Shown here one piece after another: positions 8,262 to 16,866 of a DNA stretch of 26,746 bases. How positions within the stretch are numbered: position 1 is the first letter of the stretch; the number at the start of each line of letters is the position of its first letter. Under the pieces are notes generated by a model that was not told where the DNA came from, did not search any database, and worked only from the letters and a program-made list of their open reading frames with translations. The translations under genes were made by a program, and so were the position numbers. The stretch comes from an uncultured Candidatus Melainabacteria bacterium (lineage in GTDB: Bacteria > Cyanobacteriota > Vampirovibrionia > Gastranaerophilales > Gastranaerophilaceae), in assembly GCA_934777245.1 (NCBI GenBank), contig CAKVND010000033.1:1-26746 (forward strand), in the 5' to 3' direction.

Positions 8262-9293
8262 ATGCTTGATAATATTAAATGCTTAGTATGTTTAAAATCT
8301 ATAGATAAATGTATCGCTGAAAATAATTTTGATTTGGCGTTGGAAAAGCTTAATTATTTGATAAGACAAGAATATAAACCTTCTGAAACTTTTTTGAAGC
8401 GCGGTAGACTTTGTCATAAATTGCTAATGTTGGATGACGCATATTCAGATTTCACGTACGTAATTACTCATTGTGCAAAAAAAGAAGAAGCATATTACGA
8501 ACGCTTGATGTTGAATTTTGAAATCGCAAATTTTTATGAGGCGATAAAAGATGCTAATAAAATTTTAACTTGGGATGAAACAAATTTTGATGTAAAACGA
8601 ATTAAGTTTCTTTCTTTTGTTTATTCCGGTGAAATTGACGTTGCAAAAAATTTTATAATGGATATTTTTGAGTTTAACAAATATAAAACTATTCAATTTT
8701 TGTTTAAAGAAGTAGCGCAAACATTGGCAAATGACGAACTTTCAAAAGCGTTAAAATTGCTTGAACTTATTGATTTGATTGATAAAGATAACCCGATTAA
8801 ATTGTTAAAAGAAGCAACTATTTATGGAATGGCAAATCAAGTTGAAACACAAAATGAAATTTTGAAAAAAATTGATTCAGTTTTTCCGAAATACTTTATT
8901 TCGCATTTTAGATTTGCAGATATGTACAAAGAAAAAGATTTAATGGAAATTTGTTTTTTACTTGAGTTAAAAATTTTTGATAAACAAAATTTATTTGCTT
9001 ATCCGTTTTCAATATTAGAAGGATATAAGAACCATATGGAAGGGCATATTATTGATTCAAAAGAATGTTTTGAACGTGCAATAGAGATAAATCCGAATAA
9101 ACCTGAAGCCTATGTATTATTAGCACAAACTCTTCAATTGATGTCGGGTTATGATAATCCGGAATATAAAGTTGATGCGGAAAAGAATTATAAAATTGCA
9201 ATGGAAATTTATCGCAGAGAAAATTTGAGTGATAAAGCCGATGAAATGCGCAAACAATTGAAACATCTGAATTCAAACCTTGTTTTAAACTGA
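8262..9293 (+). CDS. TPR-like helical repeat protein
   Basis: A protein of about 343 residues built of helical hairpins. A recognisable TPR lies near the C-terminus (a segment with ECFERAIEINPNKPEAYVLL), with weaker repeats upstream (for example FDLALEKLNYLI near the N-terminus). The first 20 residues hold three Cys. There is no signal peptide or membrane segment, so it is probably a cytoplasmic scaffold with unknown partner. I chose the ATG at 8262, preceded by AGGG about eight bases upstream, over an in-frame GTG at 8223 that has no ribosome binding site. It follows dnaA by 70 bases with no terminator between, so co-transcription is possible. Confidence 0.8.
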   Translation: MLDNIKCLVCLKSIDKCIAENNFDLALEKLNYLIRQEYKPSETFLKRGRLCHKLLMLDDAYSDFTYVITHCAKKEEAYYERLMLNFEIANFYEAIKDANKILTWDETNFDVKRIKFLSFVYSGEIDVAKNFIMDIFEFNKYKTIQFLFKEVAQTLANDELSKALKLLELIDLIDKDNPIKLLKEATIYGMANQVETQNEILKKIDSVFPKYFISHFRFADMYKEKDLMEICFLLELKIFDKQNLFAYPFSILEGYKNHMEGHIIDSKECFERAIEINPNKPEAYVLLAQTLQLMSGYDNPEYKVDAEKNYKIAMEIYRRENLSDKADEMRKQLKHLNSNLVLN

Positions 9294-9322
9294 TATGTAG
9301 TCTGTTGCGTATAAATAAATAC

Positions 9323-9351
9323 TTGATAAATTTTTATATTGTTGGTATAGT
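9323..9351 (+). promoter_or_regulatory. Sigma-70-type promoter of tRNA-Arg
   Basis: TTGATA (9323-9328) and TATAGT (9346-9351) are separated by exactly 17 bases. Initiation near 9358 would give a 23-base 5' leader ahead of the tRNA. Confidence 0.65.
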
Positions 9352-9380
9352 TAAATTATAGCAGATATAAAATATCTTTT

Positions 9381-9454
<74 letters not shown>

Positions 9455-9462
9455 TTTTAAAG

Positions 9463-9484
9463 ACTCTCTTCGGAGAGTTTTTTT
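9463..9484 (+). terminator. Intrinsic terminator of tRNA-Arg
   Basis: The hairpin ACTCTC-TTCG-GAGAGT is followed by a run of T. It lies nine bases downstream of the tRNA. Confidence 0.85.
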
Positions 9485-9800
9485 GTTGGGATTCTCACCC
9501 CCTTGTTTGCTAGGCGCAAACGGGAGTTCTACCTCTCACAAAACTTGACATTTAGTCAACTTTTGCTCGGCACAGTCTCCAAGCGCAATAAGTTTCAGAG
9601 GATTTGATTAAAGGTTGTGTCCATTATATGTCCATTAATTAAATCCTTTTTATATGAATAAAATCCAATTACTTGTAAGATAATTTCAGAGACAATAAAA
9701 ATATGAGTGCAGATGATTTTCAAAACTTTTGTACTCAAATACTACCATTGATAAATCTTGAGGCAGAAACGCCACTCCACATTGCTTAGGTACTAGGGAT
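9485..9800. other. Gene-poor scar downstream of tRNA-Arg
   Basis: No gene is convincing here. The stretch holds a small hairpin (GTTTGC-TAGGC-GCAAAC near 9506-9523), an 11-bp copy of the tRNA-Arg 3' end (9577-9587), a doubled TGTCCATTA motif near 9617-9638, and a 28-codon ORF (9703-9789, starting MSADDFQNF, ending in TPLHIA). That ORF lacks a ribosome binding site and looks like a gene fragment. The local sequence resembles decayed DNA left at an integration site; this is inference. Confidence 0.4.
9577..9587 (+). repeat. Direct repeat of tRNA-Arg 3' end (att-like)
   Basis: CTCCAAGCGCA is identical to 9444-9454, the 3' end of tRNA-Arg, with 122 bases between the two copies. Tyrosine integrases commonly use tRNA 3' ends and leave such duplications. 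No integrase is present, and 11 bp is short for an attachment site. Confidence 0.4.
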
Positions 9801-10925
9801 TTACTTTTCGAAAGATTTTAAAATATCTTCATAATCATCATATGAAATCTCTTTGCCATTTCCATCATAGAACTTATCGTCAATATAGCCGCTTTCAGCA
9901 TTTTCATACGGTATTTGATAAGCTATCAATTTGCCATCTTCAGTATAATGATATATTTCTTTATCTATTTCATTATCTACAACTTTGATTCTGTCAACAA
10001 ATTTATTATTTTCTCTTCTAATAATTGAACCATCAGGCATTGTTTCTTCTTCTGATCTAAATATTTCCTTGTCAGAAGTATCATAAACAATTGTACTGGT
10101 TTTGTTTTGTGTATATTGAGTTTCTGATTTAGAAATTAAAGTTTTACCATCTTTAGAATATTTAGAACTAGATATCTCTCGACCTTCTTTATCATATTCA
10201 AAATATGTGATAGAAGATGTGAATTTGTTTTCATTCGGAGAGTTAAAAGTTTGTTTTAATAGCTTGCCTGTATCATCATACTCGGATATAGAAATAGAAC
10301 TTTGATCTAATTTTAAAGTTCCATTTTCATAATACTGCTTTACAGCAGGAGAGATGGGATCATCTTTGACCTCTGATTTTAAATTTCCATTAGGGTAATA
10401 TTCATAACTAGTAGAACTTGCAATCATTCCACTACCATCAGGATCGTATGATATTTCTTTTATAAGTTTTCCATCTTTGAATTCAGATTTTGAAGATAAA
10501 GTCCCATCTTCAAAATAAGCTTCTTGACGTATCTGTTTCCCATTATCGTATTCAGCCGTAAAAGAAATTGAACCGTCGCTTCTTTTTGTTTGAACAATTT
10601 TTAGTTCACCATTTTTGTCATATGTTTCTAGTTTAGTGAGGGTTGAACCATTAGCTCCTGGAATAGATGAGGAAATTGTTTGTCCAGCTCGTTTCATTTT
10701 TGCAATTTTATCTAATTGTTTTTGATATGCACTATGTTTTTTTTGTTTTTGTTCTTCAGTTAAAGGTTTAGCATCAGAATGTTCAATGCTGGTATATGAA
10801 TATTCTTGATTTGATACAATTTCTATATTAGAGTTTGTTTCAGGTTTGTTAATATTATCAGATGAAGATATACCATCTGTAATTATGCCCTTTGGCATAG
10901 AAACATTATAAAATAAATTGTTCAT
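9801..10925 (-). CDS. YwqK/MORN-like repeat protein
   Basis: A 374-residue protein. Residues 1-80 are a polar, Ser/Asn-rich lead with a Lys-rich helix (52-80) and no signal peptide. From about 100 to 365 there are repeats of the form Y-x-D/N-G-x-L about 20 residues apart (YDKNGELKI, YFEDGTLSS, FKDGKLIKE, YYPNGNLKS, YYENGTLKL, YDDTGKLLK, YTEDGKLIA, YDGNGKEIS). This resembles the beta-strand repeats of YwqK-type antitoxin-like or MORN-variant proteins. The function is unknown; binding partners or membrane surfaces are typical for such repeats. Start support: TAAGGAAAA about ten bases upstream. A TATACT box just upstream gives a short leader. No toxin gene is adjacent. Confidence 0.75.
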   Translation of the reverse strand: MNNLFYNVSMPKGIITDGISSSDNINKPETNSNIEIVSNQEYSYTSIEHSDAKPLTEEQKQKKHSAYQKQLDKIAKMKRAGQTISSSIPGANGSTLTKLETYDKNGELKIVQTKRSDGSISFTAEYDNGKQIRQEAYFEDGTLSSKSEFKDGKLIKEISYDPDGSGMIASSTSYEYYPNGNLKSEVKDDPISPAVKQYYENGTLKLDQSSISISEYDDTGKLLKQTFNSPNENKFTSSITYFEYDKEGREISSSKYSKDGKTLISKSETQYTQNKTSTIVYDTSDKEIFRSEEETMPDGSIIRRENNKFVDRIKVVDNEIDKEIYHYTEDGKLIAYQIPYENAESGYIDDKFYDGNGKEISYDDYEDILKSFEK

Positions 10926-11037
10926 TTTAAATTTTCCTTAGAAAAGTATACAAAGTTACTATATTTATAAAGTATTTTTTTATAATTTAATTGCATGGGC
11001 AGAACAAATGTTTATATATTGTTACAATCTGGAACTT

Positions 11038-12174
<1,137 letters not shown>

Positions 12175-12187
12175 TTATGTTTATTTA

Positions 12188-12207
12188 GTGCAAAAATTGC
12201 ACCCTAC
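12188..12207 (-). repeat. Single REP palindrome with GTAG head
   Basis: On the minus strand GTAGG is followed by GTGCAA-TTT-TTGCAC, a 6-bp hairpin. The tetranucleotide GTAG directly 5' of a short palindrome is the hallmark of REP elements recognised by RAYT transposases. It lies about 26 bases upstream of tgt. Confidence 0.6.
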
Positions 12208-12239
12208 TATTCTGGAATTCACCAATGTTTTTTATAAAA

Positions 12240-12297
12240 AAGTAGGTCAGGCATTGCCTGACAATAACATTCTTGTCAGGCAATGCCTGACCTACTT
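12240..12297. repeat. Inverted REP pair (REPIN/BIME-like)
   Basis: Two perfect inverted arms of 25 bases (12240-12264 and 12273-12297) are separated by eight bases. Each arm is AGTAGG followed by its own palindrome TCAGGCA-T-TGCCTGA. Both arms therefore carry the GTAG head plus hairpin layout in opposite orientations, the classical REP doublet. It lies 28 bases behind the ndk stop codon and may also act as a transcript-end structure. Confidence 0.8.
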
Positions 12298-12325
12298 CTA
12301 TAATTATACAAATATATACGCAGCA

Positions 12326-12805
12326 CTAGCCTTGAAAACGTTCTTCTTCGTATGTAATCATCTCAAGCATAGACTGCCAGTTATCAAAGATTTCTTCCGG
12401 CTTGAAGTAAATACCGATTTCTCTTTGAGCACTTTCTATTGAATCAGAAGCGTGAACAACATTATATTCCATAACTTGTGCAAAATCTGCTCTGATAGTG
12501 CCCATATCAGCCTTTAAAGGACTTGTAGCACCTACCATATGACGTACGCTTTCAACAGCTTCATACCCTTCAATAACCATTGCTACAATCGGGCCACTTG
12601 TAATATAGTGAACAAGCCTGTTGTAGAATGATTTGCCTTGATGTTCTTCATAATGTTTTGCTGCAATTTCCGGTGTTACTTGAAGTAATTTCATTGCAAC
12701 AATCTTGAATCCTTTGTTTTCAAATCTTTCAAGAATTTTACCGATTAATCCTCTTTTCACACCATCAGGTTTGATGGCAACAAATGTTCTTTCTTCTGTT
12801 TTCAT
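12326..12805 (-). CDS. ndk: Nucleoside diphosphate kinase
   Basis: Ndk transfers the gamma phosphate from ATP to NDPs through a phospho-His intermediate and balances the cytoplasmic NTP and dNTP pools. From MKTEERTFVAIKPDG the protein is 159 residues, slightly longer than the usual 140-150 because of a C-terminal tail. The active-site His is H118 in NVVHASDS, and the family pattern HASDSIESAQREI is intact. Nucleotide-binding K12, R88 and R105 equivalents are visible. The start at 12805 is fixed by AGGAGA a few bases upstream; an in-frame TTG at 12826 would place that site inside the gene. A REP pair follows the gene. Confidence 0.97.
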   Translation of the reverse strand: MKTEERTFVAIKPDGVKRGLIGKILERFENKGFKIVAMKLLQVTPEIAAKHYEEHQGKSFYNRLVHYITSGPIVAMVIEGYEAVESVRHMVGATSPLKADMGTIRADFAQVMEYNVVHASDSIESAQREIGIYFKPEEIFDNWQSMLEMITYEEERFQG

Positions 12806-12840
12806 AATCTCTCCTATCAGTTTCAATTAGACCATGAACA

Positions 12841-12864
12841 GGGGGGAAAGTAAAGGGAAGGGGG
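12841..12864 (+). other. G-rich tract in AT-rich spacer
   Basis: The plus strand has runs of 6, 3 and 5 G within 24 bases. This is striking in such an AT-rich region. It lies about 35 bases upstream of ndk and touches the octamer-repeat element. A bulged or two-layer quadruplex is conceivable, but four clean G3 tracts are not present. Confidence 0.35.
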
Positions 12865-13003
12865 TGAGTGAATCAGTGAATAGGTCAATAGGTGAATAGG
12901 TGAATAAGTTCGTATTAAAAATTTTCAAAATTAAACGTGTTTGAAATTTATAATTTATCTAAAACGAACTTATTCACTCATTCACCTATTCACTTATCGA
13001 CCT
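12862..13003. repeat. Octamer inverted-repeat element, copy 3
   Basis: The left arm has five octamers (GAGTGAAT, CAGTGAAT, AGGTCAAT, AGGTGAAT, AGGTGAAT) ending AAGTTCG. The right arm is the inverse, starting CGAACTT. The core differs from copies 1 and 2 but also folds (TTTTCAAA/TTTGAAA). It begins three bases behind the ccdA stop codon. Confidence 0.85.
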
Positions 13004-13005
13004 AA

Positions 13006-13716
13006 TTAAACCACCGCCGCAAAAACCTTAATAAACAAATAAATAGAAACCAGTATTAATAACGCTCCACTTATTTTCATCAAACCGTTTGTGTAACCGG
13101 AAAGTTTTTTTAGATTTTTGATGCTGGAAGTAAATAATCCTGCAATAATTAGAATTAAGCCTTGTCCTAATGCGAATAAAAACAGCATTAAAATGGCGGC
13201 AATTAGATTTTTGCCAATTGCTGCAAATGCCATAATTCCCGCAAGTATCGGAGTTGAGCATGGAGTTCCTGCTAGCGCAAAAACGATACCTAACAAAACA
13301 GGATAAACAAATAGTGAGTTTGTTGAATTCACAGGCATGGTTTTGATAATAATCGGTAAATCAAAATCTAAAATACCTGTAATTTTCAAACCCATAACCA
13401 TTAATAATGACGCCATTATAAGTGTAAAATATCCGCCAAACGCAGATGCAAAAACACTTCCTGTAACCGCGCAAATTATACCGATTACAGAAAATACGAT
13501 TGCCGTTCCGAATATAAAGAAACAAAGCTGAATAAAAGTTCTTAGTGGTGTTTCTTTAGAATATCCACCAACATAGCCTATAATTAACGGTAACATTGCT
13601 AATGAACAAGGCGAAATTGAAGCAATTAAACCACCTGCAAATGATGCAAAAAACATTAACATCCAAACTTGCGGACTTGAAGTTCCTGCTGAAAAAATTT
13701 GTACTAAATTATCCAT
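13006..13716 (-). CDS. ccdA: CcdA/DsbD-type thiol transporter
   Basis: A 236-residue membrane protein with about six transmembrane helices that moves reducing equivalents from cytoplasmic thioredoxin across the inner membrane. The paired redox cysteines are C37 in SISPCSLAMLPL and C153 in LAGTPCSTPIL, the usual positions in helices 1 and 4. Its first eight bases overlap the end of the thioredoxin-like gene (ATGGATAA), so the two are translated together and probably form a donor-acceptor pair. Such pairs serve cytochrome c maturation or reduction of extracytoplasmic disulfides; neither client is visible here. The octamer-repeat hairpin lies directly behind the stop. Confidence 0.92.
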   Translation of the reverse strand: MDNLVQIFSAGTSSPQVWMLMFFASFAGGLIASISPCSLAMLPLIIGYVGGYSKETPLRTFIQLCFFIFGTAIVFSVIGIICAVTGSVFASAFGGYFTLIMASLLMVMGLKITGILDFDLPIIIKTMPVNSTNSLFVYPVLLGIVFALAGTPCSTPILAGIMAFAAIGKNLIAAILMLFLFALGQGLILIIAGLFTSSIKNLKKLSGYTNGLMKISGALLILVSIYLFIKVFAAVV

Positions 13717-14101
13717 TGATTAACTCTTTCAAATAATTTTCTAAAATTTGAGGCTGCATAGAACCTTCTATACGTCTTTTGATATTACCGTCTGCATCTT
13801 TAAACACGGTAGTCGGTACAAGTTTTACGTTATGTTGTTTTATCATATCACGCGTTGTGTTATCTTTTTGTGTAACATTAATTTTTCTAAGTGTAATATC
13901 ACGATTATATGCAGGAAAAACTTCTTCAAAAACTTTTTCTAACTCTTGACATTCATAACACATTGGAGATGAGAATTTAATAACTTCTGCGCCGTTATTG
14001 GCAATTGCAGACGGAGTTGTTAATTTATCTCTTGTAAGTCCCCAATAAACTGCTAGAGGAACTAAAAAAATAGCTAAAATAATAAAAATATTTTTGTTCA
14101 T
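13709..14101 (-). CDS. Membrane-anchored thioredoxin-like protein
   Basis: 130 residues. Residues 4-22 are a transmembrane anchor (NIFIILAIFLVPLAVYWGL) that places a thioredoxin fold outside the cytoplasmic membrane. The redox motif is C48-Y-E-C51 in FSSPMCYECQEL, and the cis-Pro loop is LVPTTVF (P96). It is likely the partner reduced by the overlapping CcdA. The start is supported by AAGGAG a few bases upstream. Specific clients (cytochrome c, lipoproteins, others) cannot be told from the sequence. Confidence 0.88.
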   Translation of the reverse strand: MNKNIFIILAIFLVPLAVYWGLTRDKLTTPSAIANNGAEVIKFSSPMCYECQELEKVFEEVFPAYNRDITLRKINVTQKDNTTRDMIKQHNVKLVPTTVFKDADGNIKRRIEGSMQPQILENYLKELING

Positions 14102-14215
14102 ATTTTCTCCTTTTTTACTTTACCATAGAATAACTCATTATTAAAAATATAAAATTGTAAAATTGGGTGATATTTATTTTTGAAATTATTTTCATGTAAC
14201 ATTCTGGGTGTATTA

Positions 14216-14224
14216 TGTTATAAT
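14216..14224 (+). promoter_or_regulatory. Extended -10 promoter of the ssb operon
   Basis: TGT-TATAAT at 14216-14224 predicts a start near 14231. The resulting leader of about 27 bases contains AAGGAG (14245-14250). Confidence 0.6.
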
Positions 14225-14257
14225 GTTTTCATACTTGAATAATTAAGGAGATAATTA

Positions 14258-14590
14258 ATGAATACAGCAACTATCATTGGTAGAGCAGGACAAGATGCGG
14301 AAATCAAATATTTTGAATCAGGCAAAGTTAAAACAACTTTTTCTTTGGCTGTAAATCGCTGGGATAGAAAAACGAAAGCTGAAACTACTGATTGGTATAA
14401 TATAGAGGTTTGGGATAAACAAGCTGAATTCGCCGGTGAATACATAAAAAAAGGTCGCCAAGTTGTTGTTGACGGTAGAATTTCTATCAGCAAATGGACA
14501 GACCAAAGTGGTGAAGAAAGAGAAAGATTTTTAATAGTAGCTAATAATGTAAGATTATTAGGCTCAAAAAGGGATGCTGAACAACAATAA
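14258..14590 (+). CDS. ssb: Single-stranded DNA-binding protein
   Basis: A 110-residue OB-fold SSB that coats single-stranded DNA in replication and repair. The family pattern is clear: ATIIGRAGQDAEIKYFESG, TTFSLAVNRW, DWYNIEVWDKQAEFAGEYI, GRQVVVDGRI and LLGSKRD. It ends just after the OB fold. The Gly-rich linker and acidic DDDIPF-like tip that recruit partners in Proteobacteria and Firmicutes are absent. Short tail-less SSBs with IKYFESG and LLGSKRD are typical of cyanobacteria, from memory. A strong AAGGAG lies seven bases upstream. The stop overlaps the next start by one base (TAATG). Confidence 0.95.
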   Translation: MNTATIIGRAGQDAEIKYFESGKVKTTFSLAVNRWDRKTKAETTDWYNIEVWDKQAEFAGEYIKKGRQVVVDGRISISKWTDQSGEERERFLIVANNVRLLGSKRDAEQQ

Positions 14591-15894
14591 TGATATTTTC
14601 TGATATTGTAGGAATAATTGCTGATGATTTAACCGGTGCAAATGATACAGCTTTGCAGTTTCATTTGCGTGGTGCAAATACAAAAATTCTTTTGGATAGC
14701 GAATGTATACCGCAAGACAAAGCGGATACGGAAGTTTGGGCTCTTTCTTCTGAATCAAGAAATGTAGAAGATTGGGAAGCCGTTGAGAGAGTTGAAAAAG
14801 CTGTAAGGGCGTTTGTTGATAATTTTTCGTTTGATTATTATTACAAAAAAATTGATTCAACAATTCGCGGTCATATTGCAAAAGAAACCTTAACAATGTT
14901 GCAAATTTTGGATTATGATGCCGCGATTATCATGCCGGCGTTTCCTCAAGAAGGACGTATTACCGTTGGCGGATATCATTTGTTAAAAGGAGTTCCGTTA
15001 GGTAGAACCGAAATGGCAATGGATCCGCATTCGCCAATTTTGGAATCGCATGTTCCTACGCTTCTAGCTTCTCAACTAGATGAGAAACAAAAAGGTTTAG
15101 TCGATACAATTGACTTAAAAACTGTAATGAACGGTGCAGGCCCGATTTTAATAAAGATTAATGAATTAATTAAAGAGGGTAAAAGACTTATTGTTGCAGA
15201 TGCAACTTCAATTACGGATATTGAGCAAATTGCGCTTGCGATTAAAAAGTGCGATAAAAAACTTTTACCAACCGGAACAGCAGCGGGAGCTCAAGTTCTT
15301 GGAAAGTGCTGGTTATCAGGGATTGAAAAAGAGCATGAACCGCTAAAATTAGAAAAGTTACCAAAGTTTATAGTGTCTGGAACAGCAACACAAATTACTG
15401 CTGAACAAATTACAAAGTTAGAACAATCGGATGATATCGAAAATGTTAACTTTATAGCGTTAGACGTTAAAGATATTTTAGGTGGCGTAACGGAAGATTT
15501 AGTTGATAGAGTTTATAGAAATTTAAATAGTGGAATTACTGTTGTAGTGCATACTTCGCACCTTATTGCGAATTTTGACGGTTTTTCAGAAGATTCTTTT
15601 AATGCTGAATTAACAAAAGATAAATTGGCAGTAAAAATAACGGACTTTTTAGCAGTTTTAACTGAGATGGTTTTGACAAAAATAAACGTAATTCTAATTA
15701 CGCTTGGTGGCGAAACTTCTTATAAATGCTGTAAAGCAATAAAATCAAATGAATTAAAGTTGGTTGATGAAGTAGCACCGGCGATTTCAATATGTTCAGA
15801 TATTAATAATCGCTGGATTGTTACAAAGTCAGGCAATTTAGGTAACACAAAAACGTTAATCGACATTTTGGATTATTTTAAACATCATGAATAA
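14590..15894 (+). CDS. Four-carbon acid sugar kinase (DUF1537)
   Basis: A 434-residue kinase of the OtnK/DtnK/DenK family. Members phosphorylate C4 acids such as 3-oxo-tetronate, D-threonate or D-erythronate at O4. The N-terminal substrate domain begins VGIIADDLTGANDTALQF with the signature DDLTGA (12-17). The C-terminal nucleotide domain carries LITLGGETS and TKSGNLG (usually KSGGFG). It overlaps ssb by one base and the pdxA-family gene by eight. A kinase followed by a PdxA-type dehydrogenase is the known arrangement for D-threonate or D-erythronate catabolism to dihydroxyacetone phosphate. Alternatively, the pair could feed vitamin B6 synthesis. The substrate cannot be decided from sequence. 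Confidence 0.9.
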   Translation: MIFSDIVGIIADDLTGANDTALQFHLRGANTKILLDSECIPQDKADTEVWALSSESRNVEDWEAVERVEKAVRAFVDNFSFDYYYKKIDSTIRGHIAKETLTMLQILDYDAAIIMPAFPQEGRITVGGYHLLKGVPLGRTEMAMDPHSPILESHVPTLLASQLDEKQKGLVDTIDLKTVMNGAGPILIKINELIKEGKRLIVADATSITDIEQIALAIKKCDKKLLPTGTAAGAQVLGKCWLSGIEKEHEPLKLEKLPKFIVSGTATQITAEQITKLEQSDDIENVNFIALDVKDILGGVTEDLVDRVYRNLNSGITVVVHTSHLIANFDGFSEDSFNAELTKDKLAVKITDFLAVLTEMVLTKINVILITLGGETSYKCCKAIKSNELKLVDEVAPAISICSDINNRWIVTKSGNLGNTKTLIDILDYFKHHE

Positions 15895-16831
15895 TTACTC
15901 ACATAAAATTGCAATTACAACAGGCGACCCAAATGGAATTGGTGCAGAAATTACGATTAAGGCGTTGAATTTGTTAAATTTACCGTCAAAAGATATCGTG
16001 ATTATTTCTAATTCGAAAGTTCTGAATACGTATTCCGGCGGTTCTGCGCTAAAAAATAATTATGAAGTTATTGAAATTGATTATCCCGAAAAAATTGTTC
16101 CTGGTGAAATTTCAGCAAGTGCGGGTGATTTTGCATTCAGAGCGTTAAAAAAAGCGTGTGAAATTAAGCCTAAATTTATTGTTACAGCTCCGACTTCAAA
16201 AGAAGCTATGCATTTAGCAGGTCATAATTTTAACGGACAAACAGAAGTTTTGGAAAAGTATTTGGCGCACAATGGACAAAAGGCTGAAATGCTATTCGTA
16301 TCGAAAGATTTTAGAGTGTTGCTTCTTACGAGACATTGCGCGTTAAAAGATGTTAGTGCAATTTTAACCAAAGAAGTTATTATAGAAAAAGTCGAAAGAT
16401 TAAGAAGCTATTTTCAAAACAAATTGCTTATCAAAAAGCCCTCATTTGCATTATGTGCTTTAAATCCACACGCCGGCGAAAACGGCATTATCGGTGATGA
16501 GGAAGAAAAAACGATTATTCCGGCAATTGAAGCTGTGAGAAATCGTGGTATTAATATTACAAATCCACTTCCTGCGGATGCTTTGTTTATCGGCGGAGTT
16601 CAGAGTTATTTGAAAGGTGAAAAAGCGCCTTATGATTGCTATATCGCTTGTTACCACGACCAAGGCTTAATTCCGATTAAAGCAGTAGCTTCTGAAAAAA
16701 CTGTTAATATGACAATCGGGCTTGATATAGTTAGAACTTCACCTAGTCATGGAACAGCGTTTGATATTGCAGGCAAAAACATTGCAAACCCCGAATCAAT
16801 GATAGAAGCGATTAAGTATTGTTTGTATTAA
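15887..16831 (+). CDS. pdxA: PdxA-family 4-phosphate dehydrogenase
   Basis: 314 residues. PdxA oxidises 4-phospho-hydroxy-L-threonine in pyridoxal phosphate synthesis; the PdxA2 branch oxidises 4-phospho-D-threonate or -erythronate with decarboxylation. Motifs are ITTGDPNGIGAEI (9-22), TAPTSKEAMHLAG (100-112), metal ligands H150 (TRHC), H195 (NPHAGENG) and H257 (CYHDQGLIPIK), and SPSHGTAFDIAGK. All metal ligands are intact. Its start lies inside the end of the DUF1537 kinase gene (ATGAATAA), so the two are translationally coupled. That context favours PdxA2, but sequence alone does not separate the two functions, so the gene symbol is for the family. Confidence 0.9.
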   Translation: MNNYSHKIAITTGDPNGIGAEITIKALNLLNLPSKDIVIISNSKVLNTYSGGSALKNNYEVIEIDYPEKIVPGEISASAGDFAFRALKKACEIKPKFIVTAPTSKEAMHLAGHNFNGQTEVLEKYLAHNGQKAEMLFVSKDFRVLLLTRHCALKDVSAILTKEVIIEKVERLRSYFQNKLLIKKPSFALCALNPHAGENGIIGDEEEKTIIPAIEAVRNRGINITNPLPADALFIGGVQSYLKGEKAPYDCYIACYHDQGLIPIKAVASEKTVNMTIGLDIVRTSPSHGTAFDIAGKNIANPESMIEAIKYCLY

Positions 16832-16854
16832 GACTATGAACTTGACAGGTATAG

Positions 16855-16860
16855 TATAAT
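16855..16860 (+). promoter_or_regulatory. -10 box placed for a leaderless start
   Basis: A perfect TATAAT ends six bases before the ATG at 16867, so transcription would start on the A of the start codon. A TTGACA at 16842-16847 is only seven bases upstream and is too close to act with this box. No Shine-Dalgarno precedes the gene. Confidence 0.45.
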
Positions 16861-16866
16861 TAAAGT

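Noticed and set aside
9730..9780. Minus-strand peptide MWSGVSASRFINGSI, faintly reminiscent of transposase fragments
   Set aside because: Fifteen codons only, with no ribosome binding site, no catalytic residues and no terminal repeats.
12806..12826. TTG start extending ndk
   Set aside because: It would put the AGGAGA ribosome binding site inside the gene, and the family N-terminus matches the ATG at 12805.
12841..12864. G-quadruplex regulating ndk
   Set aside because: Only three clean runs of at least three G; it may simply be a sequence quirk beside the repeat, so it is kept as a low-confidence feature only.
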